Assembly: GCA_964589855.1 (NCBI GenBank)
Contig: CAZPVB010000002.1
Coordinates: 1-64,000 of the forward strand
From: SKVR01 sp964589855
GTDB taxonomy: Bacteria > Bacteroidota > Bacteroidia > Bacteroidales > UBA7960
DNA length: 64,000 nucleotides
Direction: 5' to 3'
Positions within the stretch are counted from its first letter, which is position 1. Each line of letters begins with the position of its first letter. The position numbers and the translations under genes were made by a program. The notes beneath the pieces are model-generated. The model worked only from the letters and a program-made list of their open reading frames with translations, did no database searches and was not told where the DNA came from. Shown in pieces: positions 27,806 through 38,500 of this stretch.

Positions 27806-27838
27806 AGTAAAACTTATTTAGGTGATAAATTGATTGGT

Positions 27839-30697
27839 TTAGAATTTATATCGTATCCCGATATCGAAGGTGCTTCCATATCGGTTTTCAGACGTAACAT
27901 AGCGGGGCCTCCAGGTGTATCTGCGCTCACTTTCTGCTGTAATATTGGCAAGGTTTGCCATGAGCATGAGATTGGGACCAATTTTTTGAGATATACTTGC
28001 ATCAAATCTCAAATGATCATCAACGTAGGAATAAAAGTATTCAGTAGTTTCGGATGTACCCCTGCTGCTAAATCCGGTAAGATAAGCAGCCTGGTAAACA
28101 GCAGATAACCTGATGGAAAATCCTTCGAAATCATAACCAATGGATAGGTTTGTTATCCAATCGACCTGGTTTGGTAAGTTGGTGGCATTTCTTTGATAAA
28201 ATGATGAATCGGCCAGGAAAACATTACGACGAAGAACCGGATCGTAGTATTCGAAAGGCTGGAATGTAAAAGAAAATGTTTCTGACCACAATCTTGTAGC
28301 GTTGAGGTTGAGGACAATACCATTGAAAGGTGCCGGCAAATAATTGAAATTGGTTTGCAGATCAGCTTCCAACCCGAGCACTTTTGAATCATCAAAATTC
28401 AGATAATCCTCATCAACATCGTAAACCTGCTCAGGGTATCCTCTTTCCACTGCTTCTTCCATTCCCATTCTACGGGTAGTTTTGGTAAAATAGTTGTCAA
28501 ATTCTTTATAAAAGGCACCTACTGAGAACAATCCGAATTTGTTGGTAAAAAACGACATATTATAATCATAGTTCCATGCCGTAGCATGATGCAACTCTGT
28601 GTTGCTCTTGTTAATTCTTGCATCCTGAATATTAAGATTGACCCTGGGGGCAAGCATGTTATAAGCAGGGCGTGCAATAGTGCGGGCAGCCGACATGCGT
28701 ATATCAAACCATTCGAAGGGTTTTATCTTCAGATGTGCGCTGGGCAGGAGTTCTCCATAGTTTTGGTCAGAAGTAAGATCTTTTACCTGCCCCGACTCGC
28801 CGTGAAGATCAATATCTGAATAAACACCCGAATAGGTGTTTTCTGATTGTTCGTAACGAATACCAGGTATAAAAGTAATGATCCGCCCAAAATTCAGTTT
28901 GGTCATAATATAACCGGCGTAAACGTTTTCATGCGCCTGGTATTTCAGATATTCTTCATTATAAACAGGATTTAATTCATCCTGCTGGTGCGTTTGCCAT
29001 TCATCTATCCTGTCGAAATTAAATGCCGGATAAATATTGTAGCTTCCATTCCAGATACTAAGATCACTGCCATCCTGCACAAAATTATTAAGACTTATTT
29101 TATCGTAAATGGTATATTGCATGTCATAAGGCCAGTTATCAACTGCTCTGTTTATATAAGCCTGATCGAGGTAATACCAAAAAACTAACTGGTGGTTATG
29201 GTCATAAATCCGCTCGTCGGTTGTTAGTTTTCCTCCAATTTTCAAAAACCCTGAAGTTGACCCTCCGAGGGTAAAGTCATATTTCAGATCCAATGCAGCC
29301 TGCAAATTATCATGTTCATTCCATGCGGGAGAAAAATAGTATTTTTCCAATTGGGCATCAGCAAAATTTTCAATTCGTTTTGCGTTGAGTGCTTCGGGAT
29401 TATCTTCCATGGGAGAATCCTCAATACCATCATATTGTACGATATCAAGCGATACATCGTAGGGTTTCTCATTTACTGTGCTGCTGCGAGACAAGCGCCA
29501 TTCTGCTTCTATTCCGGCAAAACGTTGCTTACCTGATAATAGTCCCTGCAGAACCGACATGGTTCCGTAATTATGCGTGGGCCGATGCATAATTCTACCT
29601 GCATTTTCAAGTGAATTAACGGAAAGGAATTTATCGGTGCTGCGGCCACTATAAAAACCTTGCGCCATGACATAACCGCTTGAATAATCATAATCAAATT
29701 GCGCACTACCCCCAAAGCGCTGGATGGTTTTGTTTTCATCCGTAATATTAAGGCGTGAAACCAATACCTCACCCACATCAATATTGTTCTTATTCCATCC
29801 AACATTGATCCGCTCAGAGCTTCGGTTGGTATTTTCATAATTGGCCTTGAAGATCACGCCCAGTTTTTGATCAAAAAACCGATGGTTAAAATTTAACGAT
29901 CCTTTATAATTTCCCAGTTCTGACTTCAAACTGTTGTACCCTCCATACATCCTAACCTCGGTTACCGGTATATCAGATGCTTTGATCACACCCAAATTGA
30001 GCACCCCACCGATAAAATCGCCATCCATGTCGGCAGTTGGCGATTTAAAGAGTTCAATGTTGGATAGTAATTCGGGAGATATCATGCTCAAATCTACAGA
30101 ACGGTCACCTGAAGAAGTGGAAGGTAATTTCACACCATTAATGGTAACAGAAGTGAGGTCAGGACTTAATCCACGTACAACTACTTTGGAAGCTTCCCCG
30201 CCACTGCGCTGCACACTTACACCGGGCAAGCGGCCAATGGCTTCGGCAGCATTTACGTCGGGTAATTCTCTGATCTTATCTACAGAAACAACATTGGTCA
30301 ATGCATCAGAATTCAACTGCCTGTTTATGGCCGCCCGCTGCCCCATCATCTGTGCAGAAACAATTACTTCCGACAAACCAACAGCATCTACACTAATGGA
30401 CACATTTAATTCTGTTTCACTTCCGGCAACGATTGCGGTTTCAACTCTTTTACTTTTATACCCAATATAAGAGATAATAAATGTATATTCCCCGGAAGGA
30501 ATATTCATAATGCGAAAGGAACCATCAATATCGGTGACAGTACCTGTAGACATTCCATCAATCGCAATGGTAGCACCTGGCAGAGGTTCATTGTTGGATT
30601 CATCGGTAATAATTCCAAATAGAGAGCCGTTACCTTGCGAAAAACCGCTAATGCCAAATATCAGAAAAAAAACAGATTGTAAAAAGACAGTTTTCAT
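27839..30697 (-). CDS. TonB-dependent receptor with carboxypeptidase-regulatory domain
   Basis: About 950 residues: signal peptide, CarboxypepD_reg-like beta-sandwich (GSLFGIITDESNNEPLPGAT), plug domain (DKIRELPDVNAAEAIGRLPG, KVVVRGLSPDLTSVTINGV), and a 22-strand barrel ending in a C-terminal Phe (IGIRYKF), the usual barrel-assembly signal. The plug sequence resembles the receptor subfamily first defined in Xanthomonas and Caulobacter rather than classic SusC, and no SusD gene adjoins it. It would import oligouronides made by the surface lyases using TonB energy. The ATG at 30697 begins directly at the signal peptide and is preferred over 30715. It heads the operon, preceded by a small membrane ORF, a -7 element and repeated AGGTTGCA sites. 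Confidence 0.9.
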   Translation of the reverse strand: MKTVFLQSVFFLIFGISGFSQGNGSLFGIITDESNNEPLPGATIAIDGMSTGTVTDIDGSFRIMNIPSGEYTFIISYIGYKSKRVETAIVAGSETELNVSISVDAVGLSEVIVSAQMMGQRAAINRQLNSDALTNVVSVDKIRELPDVNAAEAIGRLPGVSVQRSGGEASKVVVRGLSPDLTSVTINGVKLPSTSSGDRSVDLSMISPELLSNIELFKSPTADMDGDFIGGVLNLGVIKASDIPVTEVRMYGGYNSLKSELGNYKGSLNFNHRFFDQKLGVIFKANYENTNRSSERINVGWNKNNIDVGEVLVSRLNITDENKTIQRFGGSAQFDYDYSSGYVMAQGFYSGRSTDKFLSVNSLENAGRIMHRPTHNYGTMSVLQGLLSGKQRFAGIEAEWRLSRSSTVNEKPYDVSLDIVQYDGIEDSPMEDNPEALNAKRIENFADAQLEKYYFSPAWNEHDNLQAALDLKYDFTLGGSTSGFLKIGGKLTTDERIYDHNHQLVFWYYLDQAYINRAVDNWPYDMQYTIYDKISLNNFVQDGSDLSIWNGSYNIYPAFNFDRIDEWQTHQQDELNPVYNEEYLKYQAHENVYAGYIMTKLNFGRIITFIPGIRYEQSENTYSGVYSDIDLHGESGQVKDLTSDQNYGELLPSAHLKIKPFEWFDIRMSAARTIARPAYNMLAPRVNLNIQDARINKSNTELHHATAWNYDYNMSFFTNKFGLFSVGAFYKEFDNYFTKTTRRMGMEEAVERGYPEQVYDVDEDYLNFDDSKVLGLEADLQTNFNYLPAPFNGIVLNLNATRLWSETFSFTFQPFEYYDPVLRRNVFLADSSFYQRNATNLPNQVDWITNLSIGYDFEGFSIRLSAVYQAAYLTGFSSRGTSETTEYFYSYVDDHLRFDASISQKIGPNLMLMANLANITAESERRYTWRPRYVTSENRYGSTFDIGIRYKF

Positions 30698-30732
30698 TAT
30701 ACTACTCATAACCAATAAAGATTTTAAGGAAT

Positions 30733-30849
30733 CTAAGCGATAATTAAAAATAAAAAGACAATTAGTGACACGATCAGTATAATACCAATGATCACCTCAG
30801 GTATTACCTTATTACTATAATTTTTAAATTTCAATTTATTAAACATCAT
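30733..30849 (-). CDS. Small single-span membrane peptide (38 residues)
   Basis: An ATG-ATG at 30849 opens a 38-codon frame ending TAG, 35 bases before the TonB receptor start. The peptide has a basic N-terminus (MMFNKLKFKNYSNKV) followed by about 22 hydrophobic residues (VIIGIILIVSLIVFLFLIIA), a textbook single membrane span with cytoplasmic N-terminus. It lies between the candidate promoter and the receptor gene, so it would be the first gene of the operon. No family was recognised. It could be a real small protein, a leader peptide or chance. Confidence 0.45.
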   Translation of the reverse strand: MMFNKLKFKNYSNKVIPEVIIGIILIVSLIVFLFLIIA

Positions 30850-30873
30850 TTATTTTTTTTCGTGGTGACAAGT

Positions 30874-30881
30874 CAAATGTA
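30874..30881 (-). promoter_or_regulatory. Candidate -7 element (TACATTTG) of the polyuronide operon
   Basis: On the minus strand TACATTTG matches TAnnTTTG and lies 25 bases before the small membrane ORF. The nearest repeated AGGTTGCA site starts about 30 bases upstream of it, the arrangement expected for an activated promoter that lacks a good -33 box. Confidence 0.45.
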
Positions 30882-30911
30882 AACCAAATGTTAAGCGGGG
30901 CACAATAAGAT

Positions 30912-30980
30912 AGGTTGCAAAAAATGTCAGTATCGATACAAATGATGTAAAACAGGTTGCAAAACATCATGCAGGTTGCA
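30912..30980. promoter_or_regulatory. Three direct AGGTTGCA repeats, candidate HTCS operator
   Basis: AGGTTGCA occurs on the plus strand at 30912-30919, 30954-30961 and 30973-30980, each preceded by T or C. The first and third copies share GTCAG at the same distance downstream (within a 19-base unit). An inverted ATGATGT/ACATCAT pair flanks the middle copy. The sites fill the 60-110 bases upstream of the predicted -7 of the receptor operon, and a fourth copy lies upstream of the HTCS gene. Confidence 0.55.
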
Positions 30981-30987
30981 TGAAGCG

Positions 30988-33900
30988 TCAGAAAAGAGAT
31001 TTTGAGGTTGCTTTTTTACTGAATTCTTTGGGGGTGTATCCGGTGAATTTTTTAAAGGTAGATATAAAATGAGAGTTGCTGTTGAAACCGGTTCTTAAGC
31101 TCACTTCATTAACATTGTACTCACCTTCCTTTAATAACTTTTTGGCCAGTTTAATTCTTTCGGCTCTTATGTAATCGCTGGGTGTATTGTCTGTAATTGC
31201 TTTAAACTTACGAAACAACTGAGAACGGCTCATACCCAACAAATTACCCAGATCTTCAACAGAAAAGTTGTAATCAGAGATATTTTCCTGTACAGCATTT
31301 TCTACCTTTTCGAAAAAAAACTTATCAGATTTGTTTATTGCCACTTCAGATGGCTGCACATCAAATTGATTGGCGAACCTTTTGCGCAACAGGTTCCGCT
31401 GCTTCAGGAGGTTTTGTATTTGTGCATCTAAAAAATGCAGATCAAACGGTTTTTCCACATATGCATCGGCACCGTTTTCCATTCCTTCTATTTTGTGCTC
31501 TACAGCAGTTTTGGCAGTAAGCAATATTACAGGTATATGGCTGGTAATAAAACTGGATTTAACCGCTTTACACAATGATACCCCATCCATGCGTGGCATC
31601 ATGATATCTGAAATGACCAGGTCGGGCATCGATTCATGGATCATTTCAACAGCTTCCAGTCCATCCCCCGCTTCCAAAATGTGATAAGCACTGAGGTGAG
31701 TTTTTAAAAATTTCCTCAATTCAATATTATCTTCAACCAATAATACCTTGTTCTGTTTCGGTTTTTTATTTTCACTACCCTCTTCTGATTCGTGCTGATC
31801 AAAGTTTGACTTTATTTCCGGAGATTTCATGGTGGATAATACCGCGTCAAATTCACTCAAAGAATCATTGGGAAAAGCATTTTTAGTGATGGGGATATTT
31901 ACGGTAAAAACAGTTTCTGTTCCGGGCTGGCTTTTCACACTTATTTCGCCACCATGCAATTTAATAAGGCTTTGCGAAAATGCCAGGCCGATGCCCGTAC
32001 CGTTATATTCTCCAAAATCATGATTATCTGTATAGAAACGTTCAAATATTTTGTGTATCTTTTCTTGTTTAATTCCCACACCGTGATCAATCACCTTAAT
32101 GATAGCTCTGCTGTTGTCGTGCAATTCTAATACTACTTCGATGTTTGATTGCCTACGGGAAAATTTTAAAGCATTTGAAAGGAGGTTAAAAACAACACTA
32201 TCTATGACATTTGGGTCAAACCACTGCTGTTTACCCTGGTATTCAGAATTGTACTGATAATTTATGCAAATAGATTTTTCTTTGGAATAATCCTCAAAAC
32301 CATTGATAATTTCCTGAATAAACAATACAAGATCGCCCTGCCTGACTTTGAGATTATATTGCTGGTTCTCTATCTTGGTAAAATCCATCAGTTGCCTTAT
32401 CAGGCGAAGCAAACGCATTACATTCTTATGCATCCCTGAAAATAAGTCCTTTCTTTGGCTGTTGTCCTGATCGGTTTGTCTGATTAATATATCCAGAGGA
32501 GCAGCAATCAATGTAAGCGGTGTTCTGAATTCATGGGAAATATTGGTAAAGAACCGCAATTTCATCTGATTGATCTGTTCTGATCTTTCATGCTCTCTTC
32601 GCTCCTGCTCAAGGAGTCTTTCCTGTTCGATACGCTTAACAATAAAATAATACATGCTCAATACCAGCGATCCAATGAAAACAATGTAAAGGGTGTATGC
32701 CCATTTTGTTTTCCAGGGCGGTGGAGCAATTGATAACTTTACAGATCTGCTTTCAGGACTAAACAATCCCTGATCATCCATGACTTCTACCTGAAATTCA
32801 TACTCACCAGGATTGATGTTGGTATAGGTGGCAACAGATTTTGAACCTGCTTCAATCCAATCTTCATCATACCCTGTAAGTTTGTAGCGGTAATTTTTTC
32901 TTTTGGTTGAGTTATAATTCAATCCCACAAATTCAAAGGTGAAATCAGCCTGATAATGCTTTAAATCAATATGACTGGTGCGATTGATATGCTTCTGAAG
33001 GGGTGAGGACTTTTCTCCAATGGGCACGGACTTATTAGAGATTTTAAAATCGACAAAGTGAATTGGCAAATTTACAGAGTGATCTATAATCTGTTCAGGA
33101 TTAAAAATATTAAACCCATTACTACCACCAAACAGCAGTTTTCCATCATCAGTTTTCAATGAAACATAATTCTCAAATTGATTCCCCTGCAACCCGTCTT
33201 CCATATAATAATTCCGAAAAATTGCGGCAGCAGGATCAAACCGGGAAAGACCATTAGAGGTACTGATCCATATCTGTCCCGCATCATCTATCTCAAGGGC
33301 ACTGATCTTATTGCCGGACAAACCGTCTTCCTCTGTCCAGGTTTCTATAATCTGATCATTTACACGCAGATAATTAAGTCCTTCATCGGTACCAATCCAC
33401 ATATTTCCCTGTTCATCAAACCGAAGCGCTGTAATGTTATTGCTGGATAATTTCCCGTTGGTATTCTCAACATTAATCTCCTCTATTTCACCATCAGAAA
33501 ACCTCAATAGTCCGTTGAATTTGCTGCACATCCAGAAATCATCACTGTGCTCATCCTGTACAAAACTTTTTACAGACAGATTGCCTTCAACCGGCCTAAA
33601 ACTAAGATCATCCTGGTTGAATCGAAATACCCGTCGAAGACTTGATACCCATATTTGTCCTGAATGATCCTTAAGAATGGAATAAATCCGATTATTTTCC
33701 GGATCAATTGTTCCATCCATGCTTATCTTGAGGTTGGTGAAAGTTTCTGTTCTTTTATCAAAAAGATCAATTCCTTCTCCATAAGTACCAATAATAAGTG
33801 TGTGTTCGTTTAGCTGGTTGATGGCAAAAACATAGTCGCTACTAATCGAAGGAACACCATCCTTACTTTTATAATTCTTGAATGTACCTGTCTCTGGGTT

Positions 33901-35073
33901 AAATTGGCTCAATCCTCCCCCCTCTTTGGTTCCGACCCATATCAACCCTTCACTATCCTGAAAAAAACATTTGATATCGTTGCTAAGCAATCCATCAGAC
34001 CTGTAATTCACCTTATAATGATGAAAGGGATTGCGGTTATGATTGATATAGTTAACACCTTTGTTCCAGGTGCCCAGCCAAACGATGTTATTCGTGCTGA
34101 ACACCCCCGATATGATACCTTTGCTGTTTAAACCATTCTGATCGTAAATATCCGGTTGAATTAAAGATAGTTCTTTATCTATGTAGTTATATATGTACAA
34201 ACCCTGGTCGCGGGCCAGAAAATAAAGATTCTGTGCATTATCTTCAAGGATTGTATGGATACGATCAGAGTACGACATAGATTCAAACCGATCGGTAAAG
34301 TTCAGCAGGATTTCAGTTTGCAAATCAGCCTCGAAAACCCCCATATGCTCTGTACTTATCCAATAATTACCCTTTGAATCCTTCCATACACTTTTTACAT
34401 CCTTTAGCAGATCACTTTCGAACAGATGCGTAACTGTTTTGCTATCAGGATCCATCAAATCAACCCCCTCGTTGGTACTTATTATGATTCCATATTCACT
34501 GTCGAATAATAAATGATTTATACGATCTGAAATCATTGATGCTGAATCATCCGGAAGGTTTGTTATATGCTCTAATTGCCTACTTTCCTTATCATAACAA
34601 AATAAACCAACATAAGTCCCTATCCATAGACGGTTTTCATCATCAAAGGCAAGGGTAAAAACATTATTATCAATAGAATTTGATTGATCATGAAATTTTC
34701 GGGTAAAACTGTAGGTGGATTTATCAAAATAACTGACTCCTCGCTGGGTGCCGATCCATAAATTGCCTGTGACCGGTTCACTTACAACAGAGCGAATGAC
34801 ATTATGATGCAAACTGGTAGAATCATTTTTATCGTTTTTAAAAACAATTATTTCCTCTCCGTTATATAAGTTTAGTCCCTCGTCGGTACCAAACCAGATA
34901 AATCCTTCATCGTCCTCATAAATACAAGTGATATGATTGGAGGACAAACCCTCATTATTAGACAGGTGATCAAAGTAAAGAAATTGACTTTTGGGGATTG
35001 AAAAACCACTTGATATGAGCATTGCAAATAATATCCCCCAAAAAAACTTTCTGATATGTATAAAATTTAGCAT
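30988..35073 (-). CDS. Hybrid two-component system sensor/regulator (HTCS) of the polyuronide locus
   Basis: The 1361-residue single-chain regulator has the classic order. A signal segment is followed by a two-component-regulator double propeller in the periplasm (many copies such as DEGFIWFGTDEGLNLY and RLWIGTYVGLF), a Y_Y_Y domain (about residues 715-785) and one membrane helix (TLYIVFIGSLVLSMYYF). The kinase has the phospho-His in ISHEFRTPLTLIAAPLDIL and ATPase boxes LLSNALKFSRR and GTGIGLAFSQSLIKLHGG. A receiver (LLVEDN, Asp in VISDIMMPRMDG, Lys in AYVEKPF) and an AraC-type DNA-binding domain (LGMSRSQLFRKFK, VSLRTGFNSNSHFISTFKKF) complete it. It should bind an oligosaccharide in the periplasm and activate the neighbouring receptor-lyase operon. 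It ends about 140 bases before that operon, in the same direction. Confidence 0.95.
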   Translation of the reverse strand: MLNFIHIRKFFWGILFAMLISSGFSIPKSQFLYFDHLSNNEGLSSNHITCIYEDDEGFIWFGTDEGLNLYNGEEIIVFKNDKNDSTSLHHNVIRSVVSEPVTGNLWIGTQRGVSYFDKSTYSFTRKFHDQSNSIDNNVFTLAFDDENRLWIGTYVGLFCYDKESRQLEHITNLPDDSASMISDRINHLLFDSEYGIIISTNEGVDLMDPDSKTVTHLFESDLLKDVKSVWKDSKGNYWISTEHMGVFEADLQTEILLNFTDRFESMSYSDRIHTILEDNAQNLYFLARDQGLYIYNYIDKELSLIQPDIYDQNGLNSKGIISGVFSTNNIVWLGTWNKGVNYINHNRNPFHHYKVNYRSDGLLSNDIKCFFQDSEGLIWVGTKEGGGLSQFNPETGTFKNYKSKDGVPSISSDYVFAINQLNEHTLIIGTYGEGIDLFDKRTETFTNLKISMDGTIDPENNRIYSILKDHSGQIWVSSLRRVFRFNQDDLSFRPVEGNLSVKSFVQDEHSDDFWMCSKFNGLLRFSDGEIEEINVENTNGKLSSNNITALRFDEQGNMWIGTDEGLNYLRVNDQIIETWTEEDGLSGNKISALEIDDAGQIWISTSNGLSRFDPAAAIFRNYYMEDGLQGNQFENYVSLKTDDGKLLFGGSNGFNIFNPEQIIDHSVNLPIHFVDFKISNKSVPIGEKSSPLQKHINRTSHIDLKHYQADFTFEFVGLNYNSTKRKNYRYKLTGYDEDWIEAGSKSVATYTNINPGEYEFQVEVMDDQGLFSPESRSVKLSIAPPPWKTKWAYTLYIVFIGSLVLSMYYFIVKRIEQERLLEQERREHERSEQINQMKLRFFTNISHEFRTPLTLIAAPLDILIRQTDQDNSQRKDLFSGMHKNVMRLLRLIRQLMDFTKIENQQYNLKVRQGDLVLFIQEIINGFEDYSKEKSICINYQYNSEYQGKQQWFDPNVIDSVVFNLLSNALKFSRRQSNIEVVLELHDNSRAIIKVIDHGVGIKQEKIHKIFERFYTDNHDFGEYNGTGIGLAFSQSLIKLHGGEISVKSQPGTETVFTVNIPITKNAFPNDSLSEFDAVLSTMKSPEIKSNFDQHESEEGSENKKPKQNKVLLVEDNIELRKFLKTHLSAYHILEAGDGLEAVEMIHESMPDLVISDIMMPRMDGVSLCKAVKSSFITSHIPVILLTAKTAVEHKIEGMENGADAYVEKPFDLHFLDAQIQNLLKQRNLLRKRFANQFDVQPSEVAINKSDKFFFEKVENAVQENISDYNFSVEDLGNLLGMSRSQLFRKFKAITDNTPSDYIRAERIKLAKKLLKEGEYNVNEVSLRTGFNSNSHFISTFKKFTGYTPKEFSKKATSKSLF

Positions 35074-35177
35074 TGGTAGGGTGAGTTGGTTTTGAGTAGT
35101 TCAATTAGTTGAGTCCTGAATTTTTAAACAATCTTTCGGCCAATATTCTATGGAAATTCGAATTCGTTTTCCATGAC

Positions 35178-35243
35178 CAAATATACATCATTAAAAACAA
35201 ATTGACTTCTTTTTTCGTGTCAAAAAATAGGTCATAGGTTGCA
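35178..35243 (-). promoter_or_regulatory. Candidate promoter and operator of the HTCS gene
   Basis: On the minus strand TATATTTG (35178-35185) fits the TAnnTTTG -7 consensus about 105 bases before the HTCS start. AGGTTGCA (plus-strand reading, 35236-35243) lies about 50 bases further upstream in the same orientation as the three copies before the receptor operon, suggesting autoregulation. The rest of 35074-35532 shows no gene. Confidence 0.45.
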
Positions 35244-35532
35244 TTCCGGAGATCAAATACTGGGATATAAAAGGATTATTGATCCTGGATGTTTCTATTT
35301 CTATTTGTAATAGAAAAACCTTCGGAATCTTAAAGTCAGATAGTTCCTTTTCTAAATTAACATGTCGGACAGTTAATCTTCGGGATTATGGATTGCATTG
35401 TTTCGGGAACCATTAATTTTGACAACTACAGTGTGTTGAGTTTACCGAAACAATTGTTTTTAAGCACAAAAGATGTATTTTATTTTTCCACATATGAAAA
35501 AATTCCAAAATCATGGTTCAAATTGGAAAAAC

Positions 35533-38500
35533 CTAAAGTTTCAAACCAAACATATGCCTGAACATAATACGTACGGTGTTATCGTACCAGTCAATACTGC
35601 TTTTAGATTGCAGCGATGCTTTTACCGATTCGTAGGCAAAATCATCCACCACTTTCATGTTCAGCAATGCCCACATCAAAAAATTCCCGAACTTATGTGT
35701 AAACAGATCTGATAGGGTTTCGCCACTAGGGTTGTAGTTGAGTATTTCTTCCCTGTATTGCTCAATGCCCGGAAATGGCAACCCGATGATCTCGCGCCGC
35801 AGGAAAGTGTTGACTTCGGCAGGAAAGTAGTTTTTGGCCGTGCTTAGTACATTTCCGATGAGTTGGGTAACAGATTGCTTATAAACACCCTCTCGTGGCA
35901 CTTCAACCTGATCGATGTTGTTTGTTAATTCAACAGAATCAAGTTTTAGCATGATATACTTTAACAGGTCAAGAGCAGTTCGTATATAGCCAAAGTCAGA
36001 TATCAATTCTGAAATGTTTTCAATCAAATGAAAAAGCAGTTCTTTATCATGATCTGCAATAGCCTGATCGATCATCTTGTAAAACACCGGTACGCATTTC
36101 TCATCCTTCTCATGAGGAACAGCATCGCCGCTATGTGAGCAATACACCACGCAGTACCAGTTCATTACGTTTCGTTTGTATAGTCCGGTGGTGTTTGCCT
36201 TGTGACTGTTTCTTCCTTTGAACAATCCCCGGTGCCTTATTGTCCAGTCCGCGCTCTCACGCTCGTAAATGCTCATCAACTCCTCATTGTATTCAGCGGC
36301 ATTCACCTGAACCTGATAAAGGACATATAACATAGACATTTGTGCATAACCGAAAAACTCGGTCTGCCTCGAATCGCCATTGAAAAATCGTTTTACAATG
36401 GGTGCGATATTACCCCAATGGCTTACCCCCATAATGATCAGTGTGCGTTCCAGAATAAAAAAGGAGAAACTATCCGAAATCTGATAGGCGTCCAGAATTT
36501 TGTCGTGCATACCGGTAAAACTTTCGCTTACGGGTTCAGCCTGATCATTCTTACACCTGTAATAATGATAGACGTATTCGATAATCTCTCCCATATCAGG
36601 TTTGCTCCATTGCTTGGCAACCGGGTTGGAAGGAATAACATTCCCGTCCCAATGGGTCTGATACTCAATGGCATTGTTTACATAATCGGCCTGAAAAGTA
36701 ATTTGTTTTCTGAGAAGTATTTTCAGCAAAGGCATGATGGCACGGATCAGAACAAAATTTGCTGTGATGTATTTCATCAGATTTTTGAGCTCTGTCATCA
36801 GTTCAGAGGCCTTTTTTTCTGACTCCTCCTTCTCTGCCATCAAGGTATCTATGATCAGCAAAACAATCAGCCGCGTTGCCGTTTCCAGAAACAGCATGCT
36901 GCGCTGGCGCACATTTTTCAGCAGTGCAGTCTTTACCAGCGAATTGCTTTTGATGGTGCCATACATCTCTTTTACGATCCTTTCCGAAAGGTTTTCTTTC
37001 AGGGGTGAATATTCAAGCGTGTACTTTTTATTGGAAAGATAATAGGCATACATGCATGAATCGTTCACAATTTCGGTGATCGGGTCGGTCATCAATCGCC
37101 ACAACAGGTTGAAAGGATTTTTCTTATATAAATTTTCATTGAAATAATCGGTAAGAAAAACGCCGTTTAAAGTACTTACCAATGCCAGTTTTCGCATGCG
37201 CACAACAGGTAAAAGCACCTCACTGATCTGCTTATGGCGGGCAATGATCTTACTGTCTGCCTGGTTGGTTTCAATCTTTTTGTTGATCTGGTTAAATTCG
37301 GATATGATGGATTCGCCTTTTTCGGGTTTTTCATCAAGCAATTTAGTGATGAGTTCAAACAATACTTTCTCGTAATTTTCACGGATAAGCACGTTAAATA
37401 CCTCATTGATCAGCAATCCGGTTTCAGGATCATTTCCATAAACCCTTACCAGATCAATGATGGCAGAAAGAGATTGTGTGCGTTGAAAATCCATCAGTAT
37501 GGCATTACAGATAGAGCGCATAAAAACCACGTTAGCATTACCTCCCCTGAGCATTCCGGCAAACTTTGAAGCAGGTATGCCGAGGTTTTTATCTTCCAGC
37601 AGGGCAGTTTCACGTTCTGTAAACACCAGTGCCATGATATATTCCAGAAATCGCTCGTAAATGAACTGAATCTGATCTTCGCCTTTTTCGTTGGGATTTT
37701 CTGTTAACCGAAGTACGGGTCTTTCAGGTTTATTGAGCAATTCGGCGTAAGCAATGGTAATTCCATCCTTTTTGTAGATCAGCTTTGCCAGTTTGTGAAG
37801 GTCGGATTGCGGATCATCATAAGCAGCCCTTAACATTGGTGCAGATATCCGGTCGCTGGGTTCATTATTTTCGTACTTCTCAAGCATATAGGTAGCCAAT
37901 CCTTTGATGATGGCGCATTGATACTTTCCGGCATAGGAGTTGGATATTTTTGTCATCATCTCATCAAACAGGGTTATGGATGTATAGGAAAGCATGGATC
38001 CCGGCATCTCCAATCCTAAATAATTGGTGCATGCAATCTTCAGCACCAGAGGGTCTTTTAAACGGATGGTGGAAGAACGCGGAAGAGCAGGATAATCTGT
38101 TTTCATCTGATACAAATGACCATATATCTTATACGCCTCTTTTAGTTCGCTATCAGTAAATCCCCTTACGGCAGCCTCATCCTCATTGTCTGCTCCAAAA
38201 ATATGGTGCGACAGTCCGGAAACATAATTCTGGAAAAGTGTTTTCCAGGTATAGGTGCGACAGGTAAATAAAATCTTAAACCTTGTGTATTCTTTTTTCA
38301 GAAAAAGATCACAAATGGCATCAAACAAGGCCACAGGACCTTCTTTTTCGCCTATTCCTTTATATGTCAAACATTCGTTGATAGCATCGAAAAATATATA
38401 TACATCCTGCCCTTTCTTTTCAGCTTCCTCGTGCAATACATCTATTTGTTTGCTTATTGCTTTTCTGCCCCTTATTCCAAAAGCAGATTTGATTTTTTCC

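Noticed and set aside
29934..30470. 178-codon plus-strand frame
   Set aside because: It is antisense to the well-supported plug domain of the TonB receptor.
27839..30697. Classic SusC/SusD pair
   Set aside because: No SusD-like lipoprotein follows the receptor; the next gene is a T9SS beta-helix protein, and the plug sequence is not typical SusC.
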